A DNA stretch of 64,000 nt from NCBI RefSeq assembly GCF_014396585.1, contig NZ_CP060717.1:1798001-1862000 (forward strand). Direction: 5' to 3'. Under the pieces are notes generated by a model that was not told the DNA's origin, did not search any database, and saw only the letters and a list, made by a program, of their open reading frames with translations. This document shows, piece after piece, positions 40,872-49,556 of the stretch (positions are counted from its first letter, which is position 1; each line of letters begins with the position of its first letter). The position numbers were made by a program, and so were the translations under genes. The stretch comes from Sphingomonas rhizophila (lineage in GTDB: Bacteria > Pseudomonadota > Alphaproteobacteria > Sphingomonadales > Sphingomonadaceae).

Positions 40872-43800
40872 TCAAACATTAGTTTCCAAGAGAGCGATTT
40901 CGCCCGGGTTCAGATCGAATAGCGAAAAGACTTGCGCGTTGATTGCCGCTTCCAGCCGAGCGATCTCAGCGGTCAGAGAGTGAATCTTGGCGCGGCTAGA
41001 TGTAAACCAATTTTCCCAATCATTCCGTTCTTCCAGGGGAATCCTGCCCTGCATCGCCTTCTTGGCCTCGATCTGGAATGCGGCGAAATGAGGAAAGTCC
41101 CACCATGCCTTTAAACGCGAGTTCAATCTCGCCGTCGCTGGGTCAATCGCGAGGTCGGGAATGCGCCGGGTTAAAGCATTTTGAAGATCGTGACGCTCCT
41201 GCGCCGCCTTCTGTGTGCCAAGAACTAGTTCCTCGATGAAGTCCCGCTGAGCCTCATCAACCGCAGGGATCGCCAAGCTTTGAAGGTCCTCGGCGTCGGC
41301 CTGCGAGAATCCTCCACTGAGATTTGTGCTCTGCGATTTGAGATGAAACCAGCAAACCGGCGAGTTCAAGATAGCTAGTAGAACGGGGTCATTTGACGGC
41401 AGAGAAAATAGAGCATTGTTGATATAGCGCCCGTTTTCATCGAGCCAAAATGCCGGGTTCGCAAGGAAGCGGCTGTACGTAATCTTCGGCCGAGAAAATC
41501 GAGCAGCATAGGCCTCCTGCGCTTGCTGCAATTCAAACCACTCTTGCTTGGTGGCGCGTTTCTCCAACTTGTCCTTGTACGGTAGGAGCCAATCTCGAAT
41601 GGCGGTGTAGTCCTCGATACAAACTCGGTTCTTAGGAATATATATGATCCAAAGACCACGCGATTCCGCGCGCCACCGCTTTACGTCCTTTCCCTCCAGA
41701 AACGGCTTCAGCAACTCCGCGGAACGTGGATCATCGCGGCAAAGCCGTTCCTTCGTTGGCGTATCAATCACGAACGCCTCATTCAGTCCGGTCTTTATCC
41801 CGTAGAGCGGAGAACCATAGGCTTCCTTCAACGTCGGCCTGCCCGCCGTAATCTTCGTCCGCAGCGCGCGCAGAGCGTCGCCCTCTAAATTCCAGGAACC
41901 CTGACTAAGCGCCTCCTGCGGGAAAGGCTCGGCCGCCACGGCAAAGGCATCAGCAAAGCTGTCGGCTGGCATCTCGCCAACCTTCCAGAATCGTAGGTGA
42001 TGGCCCGACTGGGGCGGGCCTGCGCGCATGGTCAGAATCGCGGGATAAGTGGTGACACCTTCAAAAATTTGATGATCGCCAAAGTCCACCACGGTTTCCA
42101 GCGTGGCGTTGGTGCGCAGGAAGTCTCGAAGTGGCGCGCCCGATCCGGTTTTGAAGAATGTGTTGCTGCTGATGAAGCCCAGCCGCCCGCCAGGCTTCAA
42201 AAGCTTGACCCCACGTTCAAAAAAGTAAGCATAAAGATCTGCCCGGTCGGACACTACTTCGTAGCGCCTTTCGAGCCACGGCTTCATGGGCTTGATCAGT
42301 TCCATGCGAACATAGGGCGGATTGCCCAACACCACGTCGAACCCCCAGCCGCGAAAATTTCAGGGAAAGCGGTGTTCCATTCGAAACCGTGGCTACGATA
42401 GGCAAAGCTGGCGTCTTCGATCAGGCTGTCGCCGACGCGCAGATTGGCGTCCAGGCTATCCAGCACCTTTCCGCGCCGCGCGGTCTTGATCCACAGGCTC
42501 AGCTTGGCGATTTCCACGCTTTCGCTGTTGACGTCGACCCCGAATAGGTTGTGCGTAAGTATTTCACTATCAGGGTCCAGTAGATCACCCGCCATGCCTG
42601 TGCCGGACAATTCGGCAAGCTTGGTGTTCACCTGCTGCAATTCGGCCTTCAAATAATCGAAAGCCATGATCAGGAAGACACCCGATCCGCAGGCTGGGTC
42701 AACGATGCGCAGGGCGGTCAGGCGGTCGCGATATTCGGCCCATGCCTGTCGCTCCACCTTGGCCGATTTCCAAGCTATAACCTCGTCATCCGCCTTCGCA
42801 TCCTTGGCGGCATAACGGCCAAGGATTTCGGCAAATATCTCTTCGCAATGTGCGCCCAGCGTCTGATCGACAATGAAGCGGGCAACATAATCGGGCGTAT
42901 AAACGACGCCGTCGCGCTTGCGCCGCCCGCTGGTGCCGCTGGCCTTTTTCTCCACCGGCGCTTCGCCCAGCGCTTCGGCTTGAAGCTGTTCCACGTCGGC
43001 AATCGACTGCTCGAAAATGTGGCCCAGCACGGTGACGGAAATTTCGCTGGCAAAGTCATATTCGGCCAGCCGCTTGAAACCTTCGCAGATATGATCCGGC
43101 ACGGCCAGCGCATCGATGGTCGCGTTTGGCTGGAACAAGCCGCCATTGTAGCGTGGGATTTTGAGCTGGTCGTTGCCCCGATCAATCGCGTGGAACAGGC
43201 CCAAGAACGTCTGCCAGATCGGCTTGGGGTTGTAGGGGTCGAGGTGCTGGAAAGCGTTCAATAGGCTGTCATCGGGCAACAGGCCGTTGTCTTCGGCAAA
43301 GGCAATGAACAACACTCGGTCCAGAATAGTCTGGCCCAGCCGGATTGCCTCCAGCGGGTCACCTTCCGGCAGGACAGTACGAACCGCGCCGATCAGATCG
43401 CTGCGCAAAGTGCGATAGTCGGCGTAGAGCCGCGCGGTTATGTCGCGGTCTTCCTTCCGGCTTTCCTCTAGAATAGCCAAGGTCCGGCCGGACAGCAGGT
43501 TTTCCGACGACAACAGCAGCATGAAGCGCTGATATTCGGCTGGATCATGGAGCTTCGTTAGATCGAAGCTGTCATGGAATTGCCGCCCGTCCGCATAGCT
43601 GTAGAGGCGGATTTCAAGATAGTTCGAAACCAGCACCCATTTGGTGCCGACATTATCGCTGGCGTACTCCCAAGCCTGCTGGACCGGGGTCTTGGCGCGC
43701 CCCGGCATAATCGCATCGAGGTTCTTGGTCTTTGCGCCCTTCAGTTCGAACGGGGCGATGATCCGCCGCTCGCCCTTGGTGAATTGTCCCAAGGCAAGAT

Positions 43801-44053
43801 CAACCGATCCCGCGCCAATCTGCGCCTCAACGTCAACGGTCCAATGGCCGCTTTCGTTGAAATCACGATAGCCCAGCACTTGGCAAATAATCCGCTCCTT
43901 GAAATTGCCGTGAAGAGCAGTTTCTTTTTGCGTCTCGATTGAACGGTCGCGGATTGTCTCGCCCCACTGCCGCAGGATTTCTAACTTCGCCGGATCAGGC
44001 GCAGGGGCGTGCGAAATGTGGCGCTTGATTGTCTTCGCATTGAACAGTTGCAC
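40872..44053 (-). CDS. Single-chain type IIG restriction-modification enzyme (one-base frameshift in this sequence)
   Basis: Transcribed from 44053. The N-terminal region (about 30-170) has a PD-(D/E)xK-type nuclease pattern, with PFELKGAKTKNLD giving the ExK pair. The middle is an N6-adenine methylase with motif I DPACGSGVFLI and motif IV GNPPYVRMEL. The C-terminal half (about 700-1060) contains the TaqI-like target-recognition region (NSPVCWFHLKSQS, LSGGFSQADAEDLQSLAIP). The coding sequence changes frame at the C5 run 42342-42346 (FPEIFAAGG then FDVVLGNPPY); one more base gives 1060 residues. It resembles Eco57I/BREX PglX-like proteins. If the frameshift were real, the nuclease half would lack its methylase motif IV. 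It is the last gene of a four-gene minus-strand operon. Confidence 0.88.
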
Positions 44054-44112
44054 GCCTTTTCCCCCTGGACCGACGCGAGGTTAGCAGGCGGACTGGTCCA
44101 GCACCAAGAGGC

Positions 44113-45228
44113 TCAGCGGCCCACTTGGCTGGGTAACTTCTGCATTGCGGCTAGCACCTGTGCGACCAATGCTGGATCTACCGAAGCTGCGAAGGTTTCG
44201 GCGTTCGTCATCGGGCTCATCCTCCCGATCAGTTCCCCCTGCCGATGCACGGGAATTTGGCCGTAGCTAGTAAAGGTCGTCAGAACATCCGCGTGGCCAA
44301 GGTTCTGTGACCAGGCTTTCATTGCCTCCGCCGACAGATTTAGCGTCATAGCGTGCCGGACCAGCATGTCGCGGAAGCTGTGCGGGTTGAAATATGGCAG
44401 GCCCGCTCCCTTGAAGGCGCGCTTGAAGATTTCGCGGATGGGACCGCTTCCGCTCCAGCCGTTCCGCTCCAGTCCGGCCGGTGCAAACTCCCCGTTGCCA
44501 TCCAAGGCCATTGCCGTCGCAGGAAAAAGTGGGCCGGATGGATCCCGCGCAGGGTCTCCCTTCAACTCCCCGTACCAATCTAGGAATATTTCTCGGGCGC
44601 TGATGCTCACCGGCATAAGATAGGTTCGGAAGGTCTTGGCGAATTTCGTTCGCACATGACGAGCGTCTTGATCGACGTAACCGCCTTCAGGGTCGACATC
44701 GCTCAAACGAAACGATGCCAACGCGCCCACGCGAGCAGCGGTCAGAAGCGCAAACGCGATGAGGGCTCGGTCGCGTCGCTGCACGATAGTCTCATCGGGC
44801 ATCGCACCGAGCACAATCTCTACTTGCGCAATGGTCGGCACCCGCTTTTCGCGCCTCGCTCGTGCGACAGCCACATCTTTCTCGCTGAGACTGAAATAGT
44901 CTGCATCAGCGTAGGCAATGTGCGATTTGTAGCCAGGTTCGCGTGCGAGCCAGAGGAAGAAGTCGCGACACTGGCGAAGCGTTGAATGCGTCGTTGCCTT
45001 AGACAGTCGCTCGCCAGTCCGCGCGTTACTGGCTTCGGCCAGCTTACGTTTGAAGGCAATCGCTTGCTCGCGATGAAGGCGCTTGAAATCTTTTCGGCCA
45101 GTGGTCTCTTCGAACCGCGCCAGAGCCTTGGCGATGCCGTCAATCGTCGCCTCATCGCGCCCCTTGGCCTCTGCCAAGTATCGAAAGTATTCTCGTTTTA
45201 TCCGCTCGTTTGCAGCGTTGTATTTCAT
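44113..45228 (-). CDS. Tyrosine recombinase (XerC/D-like, second recombinase of the island)
   Basis: The 371-residue protein has an N-terminal SAM-like core-binding domain (about 1-120) and a catalytic domain. The catalytic set is visible: Arg in LLTAARVGALASFRLSDVD, HSFRD as the HxxR box, His in LGHADVLTTFTSYG and the tyrosine in SYG. It is distinct from the P4-type integrase at 50-51 kb. Its start overlaps the stop of the HTH/zinc-ribbon gene by 4 bp (45225-45228), and it is 59 bp before the restriction gene, so the group is one transcript. Its DNA target is unknown. Confidence 0.88.
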   Translation of the reverse strand: MKYNAANERIKREYFRYLAEAKGRDEATIDGIAKALARFEETTGRKDFKRLHREQAIAFKRKLAEASNARTGERLSKATTHSTLRQCRDFFLWLAREPGYKSHIAYADADYFSLSEKDVAVARARREKRVPTIAQVEIVLGAMPDETIVQRRDRALIAFALLTAARVGALASFRLSDVDPEGGYVDQDARHVRTKFAKTFRTYLMPVSISAREIFLDWYGELKGDPARDPSGPLFPATAMALDGNGEFAPAGLERNGWSGSGPIREIFKRAFKGAGLPYFNPHSFRDMLVRHAMTLNLSAEAMKAWSQNLGHADVLTTFTSYGQIPVHRQGELIGRMSPMTNAETFAASVDPALVAQVLAAMQKLPSQVGR

Positions 45229-45713
45229 CGCATTTGTCCCTCGCGTTCAAAGACACAATCCAAGCTAGGGGGATGACTCCTGATTAGGTGTCCCTGACCT
45301 TCCGCATGGTGGATCGTGCAATCCGGCATAACTACGTTGAGGCAGCTCAGAGAGGCTCGACGGTGCATCGTCGTGCGGCAAATGCCACAGAGCGCACGTA
45401 GGTTGCCTGACTTGGCGTTGATCGGAACGAAATCGACCCTGTCGAGCGCCGGCCTACGTGGCTCCCGACATCGGAAGCAGTAGATCGTGCCGGCCGGGCA
45501 GGGAGACTTTCGGCTCTTGTTCTTGGCGTCAAGGTACGCCCGAACAACCGAGCCGTGAAACAATGCCGGTCGACTGCCGTCCAGCGCCTTCAGGCCGTCC
45601 CGCCGCCAATGACGCACAGTGTTCTTATGCACCCGCAACTTTGCCGCCAATTCCGAGACGTCGTACGTGCGGTTGATTTTGACGGCACGCGGATTGACCC
45701 GTCGAGTAGCCAT
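45225..45713 (-). CDS. HTH protein with C-terminal zinc-ribbon-like cysteines
   Basis: Residues about 15-65 form an HTH (YDVSELAAKLRVHKNTVRHWRRDGLKALDGSRPALFHGSVVRAYL) like those of small excisionase or MerR-type proteins. Residues about 75-125 hold CFRCREPRRP and LCGICRTTMHRRASLSCL, two CxxC pairs that can bind zinc. The 162-residue product overlaps the recombinase start by 4 bp and follows the excisionase-like gene by 5 bp. I suggest it is a directionality or recruitment factor for the recombinase; this rests on context only. Confidence 0.72.
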   Translation of the reverse strand: MATRRVNPRAVKINRTYDVSELAAKLRVHKNTVRHWRRDGLKALDGSRPALFHGSVVRAYLDAKNKSRKSPCPAGTIYCFRCREPRRPALDRVDFVPINAKSGNLRALCGICRTTMHRRASLSCLNVVMPDCTIHHAEGQGHLIRSHPPSLDCVFEREGQMR

Positions 45714-45718
45714 CCGCG

Positions 45719-45886
45719 CTACTCCTTCGCGGCGACTAGGCGGCGCACTGATTCCATCCGCACCAATGTTCGACGCCCCAGCTTAAAGGCATCCAGTCGA
45801 CCGGCGCCAATCAAAGCATATACCGATGTGCGGCCGAGCCCGAGAACTCGAGCCGTTTCGTTTATTGATATCGCCAGCGCTTCCAT
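45719..45886 (-). CDS. Excisionase-like small HTH protein
   Basis: This 55-residue gene starts MEALAISINETARVLGLG and contains RTSVYALIGAGRL and FKLGRRTLVRMESVRRLVA, the standard winged-helix pattern of HTH_17/AlpA/excisionase proteins. A good ribosome site (GGAGGATCAGA) precedes the ATG at 45886. It is the first gene of the operon leading to the recombinase and the restriction enzyme. It probably controls recombination direction or transcription of this module. Confidence 0.82.
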   Translation of the reverse strand: MEALAISINETARVLGLGRTSVYALIGAGRLDAFKLGRRTLVRMESVRRLVAAKE

Positions 45887-45985
45887 TCTGATCCTCCGTG
45901 TCGCTGGCGTGCACCAGCAGAAGCCGGAGGGTATGTCCGAACACGCAATTGAAATCGGACGGTAAGGGTCGGAAAGGGTCGGAAA

Positions 45986-46705
45986 CTAGGAGGCTTGTTC
46001 GTACTTACGCCAGAGTTGTCGGGCTCTAGCGCGAACGGCTGTCTCGCCTGGTTCAACACCCTGCTCACTGAGTGAAGCTAGCATCGCACGCTCAATGTCT
46101 GCCTGAGTTTTCGGCTGGAGGTCGCCCGTATAAATTTGCACGGCGACCGCTGCCCACATTTCATCCCAATGAGCTGCCAAAGGCTTGCCGCCCTTGTTTT
46201 TGCTCGAGGGAATTGTGGGTTCCGACTCTGGAAAACTCGGCGTCGAAACCTGTCGGGGAGGCGCTGGTTGGGTAAACGTGTAACGATGCAATTCGAGAAG
46301 TCGCAGTGTCCGCTTTTCAATTCCCTGGAAAAGACGCTCGGCTTCATTGGAGACGCTCAGATAGCGGTTTTCACGGTCTCCACCGGTCGCGAACTCAACC
46401 GCTTGATCAACCCCAACTCGGAAATGGCGCAATGTCACAACGACGTCCGTGGCGATCAGCGCGAATGCCTCTGTATCTTTAGCGACTTCCGCGACGGCGC
46501 TGACCAATGACTTCACGTATTCGGCCGCATTTTCCTCTACGATCCGCAACGCCGCTTTTACGGTCCCGCCCGACTGCAACACACGTTTCGCTGCTCGATT
46601 TGACTGCATCTCCCTCTGGAGATCATCTGCTTTCGAACGGTACTCCGAGCCAAGGTGCTCGAGTAATAGCTTGATTTGCGCCCGAGCTACCTGATCCACG
46701 ATCAA
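45986..46705 (-). CDS. Island hypothetical protein, helical
   Basis: This 239-residue protein has no match I recognise. Residues 1-150 are helical with charged heptad-like runs (LLLEHLGSEYRSKADDLQREMQ). A low-complexity Pro/Ser linker follows (about 148-170), then a compact C-terminal region with AAHWDEMWAAVAVQIYTGDLQPKTQADIERAMLASLSEQG, which reads like a small DNA-interacting or winged-helix domain found in island-borne proteins. It lies 99 bp upstream of the excisionase-like gene on the same strand. Confidence 0.65.
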   Translation of the reverse strand: MIVDQVARAQIKLLLEHLGSEYRSKADDLQREMQSNRAAKRVLQSGGTVKAALRIVEENAAEYVKSLVSAVAEVAKDTEAFALIATDVVVTLRHFRVGVDQAVEFATGGDRENRYLSVSNEAERLFQGIEKRTLRLLELHRYTFTQPAPPRQVSTPSFPESEPTIPSSKNKGGKPLAAHWDEMWAAVAVQIYTGDLQPKTQADIERAMLASLSEQGVEPGETAVRARARQLWRKYEQAS

Positions 46706-46795
46706 AGGCTCTGCGAGTTTCCCTAGAATGTCCAGCAGGCAACATCTGAAGGGGCAAAGCGAAACAGAAAACCACTGTATCCGCCAGGTTCGCTA

Positions 46796-46823
46796 GCGTC
46801 CGATTTGGGTGGAAAGCGGACAT
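46796..46823 (+). repeat. Hairpin repeat copy 1 (short form)
   Basis: GCGTCCGATTTGGGTGGAAAGCGGACAT: arms GTCCG/CGGAC around the conserved loop (A/T)TTGGGT. First of nine copies inside the island; all lie in the same orientation. It is 43 bp after the stop of the gene at 46867-47097. Confidence 0.8.
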
Positions 46824-46866
46824 TTTAAACGGGATCCAACGGACGCGAGTATTTCACGCGGCTCGG

Positions 46867-47097
46867 CTATCCTTCGCCGGACTCGTTATAGAGTGTGATG
46901 CCTGACTCGTCGGTATCGGAGCACCGTCGGTCGAAGATGATGTGCAGGAGTGCAGTGGCAGCAAAAATAACAAAGGCGGCAAATGCGGTAGCGCTCTTAT
47001 TCTGGCCTGTCAGAACGCAATATACGATGGTTAGCCAAGCAGGTATCGCGACGAACAAGTAAACGAGCTTCAGCCATCGGGCATACCCCGCAACCAT
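46867..47097 (-). CDS. Small membrane protein, array gene 1
   Basis: The 76-residue protein has two hydrophobic segments (about 8-28 and 36-54: LKLVYLFVAIPAWLTIVYCVL and SATAFAAFVIFAATALLHIIF) and an acidic C-terminus. No function is recognised. It sits between hairpin repeats 1 and 2. Confidence 0.5.
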   Translation of the reverse strand: MVAGYARWLKLVYLFVAIPAWLTIVYCVLTGQNKSATAFAAFVIFAATALLHIIFDRRCSDTDESGITLYNESGEG

Positions 47098-47169
47098 TCG
47101 CTGTTGGTCACACCCTCACCCGCGCTGTTTTTCTTCGCATGCAGGGCATTCTGCGCGTGGAGCGCATTC

Positions 47170-47194
47170 TCCGCAATGGGTCGATATCGGACAT
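47170..47194 (+). repeat. Hairpin repeat copy 2 (short form)
   Basis: TCCGCAATGGGTCGATATCGGACAT, with the common loop AATGGGTCGATAT. It separates the genes at 46867-47097 and 47222-47446. Confidence 0.8.
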
Positions 47195-47221
47195 CGACGA
47201 TCCCCATGCTAAACCTCTCGC

Positions 47222-47446
47222 ATGACGTTGAACGGATACCAATGCTGGTTCTGCGGGAAGGATATCGATCCCGCAGATACGGGCGCCGTTATGGTGACCA
47301 TCGAAAGCCTGTGGGCTTGGCACTCAGGGTTGAGGGGCCCCGACGATCCATTTCAAGCTGTCTACGCACACTCATCATGCGCGAAAGTCCGGATGAGAGG
47401 CGCGACTGACTCGCTTGAGGCGACCGTCTTCGGTGAAGACGAGTAA
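47222..47446 (+). CDS. Small putative zinc-binding protein, array gene 2
   Basis: The 74-residue protein starts MTLNGYQCWFCGKDIDPADTGAVMV. The CWFCGK pair and a later HSSC segment give three cysteines and a histidine that could bind zinc. It is the only plus-strand gene of the island array. It starts 27 bp after repeat 2 and ends at the edge of repeat 3. Confidence 0.6.
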   Translation: MTLNGYQCWFCGKDIDPADTGAVMVTIESLWAWHSGLRGPDDPFQAVYAHSSCAKVRMRGATDSLEATVFGEDE

Positions 47447-47503
47447 CGTCCGCAATGGGTCGATATCGGACGCGGCAGGATTGAGTGCAAAGCGGACATT
47501 AGC
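47446..47503 (+). repeat. Hairpin repeat copy 3 (long form)
   Basis: CGTCCGCAATGGGTCGATAT then CGGACGCGGCAGGATTGAG and TGCAAAGCGGACATTAGC. The long form looks like two tandem units read in the same direction, with outer GTCCGC/GCGGAC arms. It sits between two converging genes and reaches the stop of each. Confidence 0.85.
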
Positions 47504-47969
47504 GAGCTGGTACCAAGCCAAAAAAGTCGCTGCCCAATCCGGCGGCCATGCAAGGTCCGAGGCTTCGAGCGTCTTGCGAGCCGTTGTCTCGATAAACTGC
47601 CAGACAGTAGGCTTGGACCTGTCCGAAGGCGGAAGGATCAAGCTTGTGCGCGACGGCATAGGCGGATGTCGCCCGGCTCTCGGCTCGGTAAATGCGGACA
47701 AGGCGAAAGGCGTTTGCGTATCCGAAGAGGGACCGGTCCTGGTCGCTCAGGCAATTCTTTTCTGTCGAGTGTTCAGCCAAACAGAAACGGTACGCTCTAT
47801 CTCGCATTTCCTGAATTTCTGCTGGGACGAGTGCCGGATCGAGATTCCATAGGTTAGTCGAACCGATCCAGGACTTGGCTTGCGCTTCTGCAATTCGCTT
47901 CGCGCTGGGCTGCTGGACACCACAGGCGCTGAGCGCGACGGTAATCGCAACGCAGGGCATTAGTCTCAT
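47499..47969 (-). CDS. Putative lipoprotein, array gene 3
   Basis: The start MRLMPCVAITVALSACGVQQ is a lipoprotein signal with lipobox LSAC. The 156-residue protein has four further cysteines in the mature part (YRFCLAEH, EKNCLSDQD, QAYCLAVY, LGPCMAAG), so disulphides are likely. No family is recognised. The stop codon overlaps the end of repeat 3, and the start is 24 bp from repeat 4. Confidence 0.65.
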   Translation of the reverse strand: MRLMPCVAITVALSACGVQQPSAKRIAEAQAKSWIGSTNLWNLDPALVPAEIQEMRDRAYRFCLAEHSTEKNCLSDQDRSLFGYANAFRLVRIYRAESRATSAYAVAHKLDPSAFGQVQAYCLAVYRDNGSQDARSLGPCMAAGLGSDFFGLVPAR

Positions 47970-47993
47970 CGTGACAATATTCCATTGGCTCCT

Positions 47994-48049
47994 AGCGTCC
48001 GCAATGGGTCGATATCGGACGCAGCGAGTTTGGGTCGAAAGCGGACTTC
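47994..48049 (+). repeat. Hairpin repeat copy 4 (long form)
   Basis: GCGTCCGCAATGGGTCGATA, TCGGACGCAGCGAGTTTGGG, TCGAAAGCGGAC. The first unit has perfect 7-bp arms GCGTCCG/CGGACGC, and a second unit with loop TTTGGGTCGAAA follows. It lies directly at the stop of the gene at 48048. Confidence 0.87.
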
Positions 48050-48578
48050 AAGCTGAACCTTCCGTCCAAATGCTGAACTTATCGACTTCCACGGTGTCCG
48101 CGCTCGCCAAATGCGTGATGGAACGAGGGTTCAGTCCGCTCATTGCCACCAAAAAAAGATGCAGCTTCGGCATCCCCGAGCAGTCGGGCTGAATGTCTGT
48201 AGATAGGTCATTTTCCGAACAGGCCACGAGCACGCCCGCACCTGTATTCACGATCAGTGTGAGACGCCTCGTTTTGCGTTCGTCGGTGAAGAAGCGCGGG
48301 AAGATTGCGAGCGTTTCCGGGGGAATGGGATTTGCACTGCGCAGTCCACTTGCGAGCTTGGGATCCATCAGAGTGCCATCAGCCATAAGCGGCTGCGTGA
48401 AAGCGGCACGGAACTTGACGGCGTCCCGATCCCACCATGCTTCGAAGAGTTTTCGAACCTGTTGGTTTTCCAGCCCCGAGGCACGGGGTGATTTGAGCGC
48501 AACGCTGCAAGCAGCGGCCGGCGCGGCGACCAATGCGGGGAATGAGGCGGCAAGTGCGAGAAGGGTTCGTCTGTCCAT
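48048..48578 (-). CDS. Exported hypothetical protein, array gene 4
   Basis: The 176-residue protein begins MDRRTLLALAASFPALVAAPAAA, a signal peptide with an RR pair that could be Tat-type. The mature part has VRKLFEAWWDRDAVKFRAAFTQPLM and FFTDERKTRRLTLIV and looks like a small NTF2/SnoaL-like alpha+beta fold, though I am not sure. Its stop codon lies within the last bases of repeat 4 and its start is 25 bp from repeat 5. Confidence 0.65.
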   Translation of the reverse strand: MDRRTLLALAASFPALVAAPAAACSVALKSPRASGLENQQVRKLFEAWWDRDAVKFRAAFTQPLMADGTLMDPKLASGLRSANPIPPETLAIFPRFFTDERKTRRLTLIVNTGAGVLVACSENDLSTDIQPDCSGMPKLHLFLVAMSGLNPRSITHLASADTVEVDKFSIWTEGSA

Positions 48579-48603
48579 AGTGCAAACATCGCGCGTCCGC
48601 TTA

Positions 48604-48632
48604 ACGTCCGCAATGGGTCGATATCGGACGCG
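48604..48632 (+). repeat. Hairpin repeat copy 5
   Basis: ACGTCCGCAATGGGTCGATA then TCGGACGCG. The first unit is intact and identical in its core to copies 3 and 4; a decayed second unit (TTTGGAATGGTTCGAATGCG) may extend to 48654. Confidence 0.85.
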
Positions 48633-48660
48633 GTTTGGAATGGTTCGAATGCGAAAATGC

Positions 48661-49044
48661 TCATGCGCTGTCGGCGCACCCGTTTAGCGCCGCAAGCTTC
48701 TCCTTGAGGAGCCTCAGCTCATTGTGAGCGTACCCACTTCGCTGCGATGTACAAAAATTCTCAATCCAAGTCGCGTCTTCCGCTTTGGCCATTGAGGCCA
48801 TGGCTCGGATCGCAACTCCCCGCACCGCCCAGCCATATCTTCGCTGAAATGAACTGGTCAGGAAGCCCTTGACGGCATTGATGCTTTCTCGATCACCCCA
48901 ACCGGCCAATACTTGCAGGGCGAGAGATTGCGACCCCTCCCACTTGCTTCGTAGCGCTCGTTCAACGACTTTTCTCCGCGCTGGAGTAGCTGGATGGCCA
49001 AGGATCGCCCTTACTTCAACCGCTTCCTTTTGGACGTCATCCAT
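48661..49044 (-). CDS. HEAT-repeat-like hypothetical, array gene 5
   Basis: The 127-residue protein is helical with paired-helix spacing (VVERALRSKWEGSQSLALQVLAGWGDRESINAVKGFLTSSF and GVAIRAMASMAKAEDATWIENF), suggesting HEAT/armadillo-like repeats. It has no signal peptide. It starts 24 bp from repeat 6 and stops next to repeat 5. Confidence 0.62.
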   Translation of the reverse strand: MDDVQKEAVEVRAILGHPATPARRKVVERALRSKWEGSQSLALQVLAGWGDRESINAVKGFLTSSFQRRYGWAVRGVAIRAMASMAKAEDATWIENFCTSQRSGYAHNELRLLKEKLAALNGCADSA

Positions 49045-49068
49045 GCCTTCAAATTGGGCACAATAGTT

Positions 49069-49122
49069 AGCGTCCGCAATGGGTCGAAATCAGACGCGGC
49101 GAATGGGTGGTTTACGGACGTA
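49069..49122 (+). repeat. Hairpin repeat copy 6 (long form)
   Basis: GCGTCCGCAATGGGTCGAAA, TCAGACGCGGCGAATGGGTG, GTTTACGGACGT. One arm carries a G-to-A change (CAGACGC). It lies between the genes at 48661-49044 and 49126-49476. Confidence 0.82.
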
Positions 49123-49125
49123 CGC

Positions 49126-49476
49126 TCACCCTGGTTCAAGAGGTGCGCCGCGTACTTTTTGGCTGAGCTTTGCCTTTAGGTGTTTATCAAGCCTGCGATC
49201 TTCATGGGGCTTCCGCAGAGCAGCCCAGAGCACCAACCCCATCCACAGGAGGGACATCGCCGCAGCCAACCACGCCCAGAAGTAGTAGCTGTCGGGATCA
49301 TATTGATAGTGACCGCGCCTACCAGCCAGCAGGGGCAAAAGGAGGCGCAGGATCGGTTCGCATTGGGCACGAAAGACAAACAGGAGCGCGCTAAGGGTTG
49401 CGAAAGCCGCTCCTCCCGCCGCGCCGAAGAAAAGCATCCCTTTGTAAGTTGCGCCGAGTGGTCGCCGTATCTTCAT
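49126..49476 (-). CDS. Small two-helix membrane protein, array gene 6
   Basis: I start this at the ATG at 49476 (MKIRRPLGATYKGMLFFGAA), giving 116 residues; 49488 is an alternative. The frame is open to 49599, but that part is the translated repeat 7 (it contains NRPIADISS). Hydrophobic segments are at about 12-35 and 68-88; the C-terminus is basic. It stops 3 bp from repeat 6. Confidence 0.58.
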   Translation of the reverse strand: MKIRRPLGATYKGMLFFGAAGGAAFATLSALLFVFRAQCEPILRLLLPLLAGRRGHYQYDPDSYYFWAWLAAAMSLLWMGLVLWAALRKPHEDRRLDKHLKAKLSQKVRGAPLEPG

Positions 49477-49502
49477 GCTGCCCACCATAACGATGCTGCT
49501 GA

Positions 49503-49556
49503 TGTCCGCTATGGGTCGATTTCGGACGCGGCGGTATTGGGTGGAAAACGGACTCA
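49503..49556 (+). repeat. Hairpin repeat copy 7 (long form)
   Basis: TGTCCGCTATGGGTCGATTT, CGGACGCGGCGGTATTGGGT, GGAAAACGGACT. It overlaps the stop codon of the gene at 49554-49961 and lies 15-27 bp from the next start. Confidence 0.83.

Noticed and set aside
40548-40922. Plus-strand frame across the left attachment site
   Set aside because: It starts inside the exported protein gene in another frame and crosses the att repeat into the island; not a plausible gene.
42296-42400. Phase-variable restriction enzyme through the C5 tract
   Set aside because: A five-base tract is short for slippage, and equal losses in housekeeping genes point to base-calling. It remains possible if accurate reads confirm the base.
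47375-47701. Minus-strand frame overlapping repeat copy 3
   Set aside because: Contains the translated repeat (SDIDPLRT) and overlaps the better-supported lipoprotein gene.
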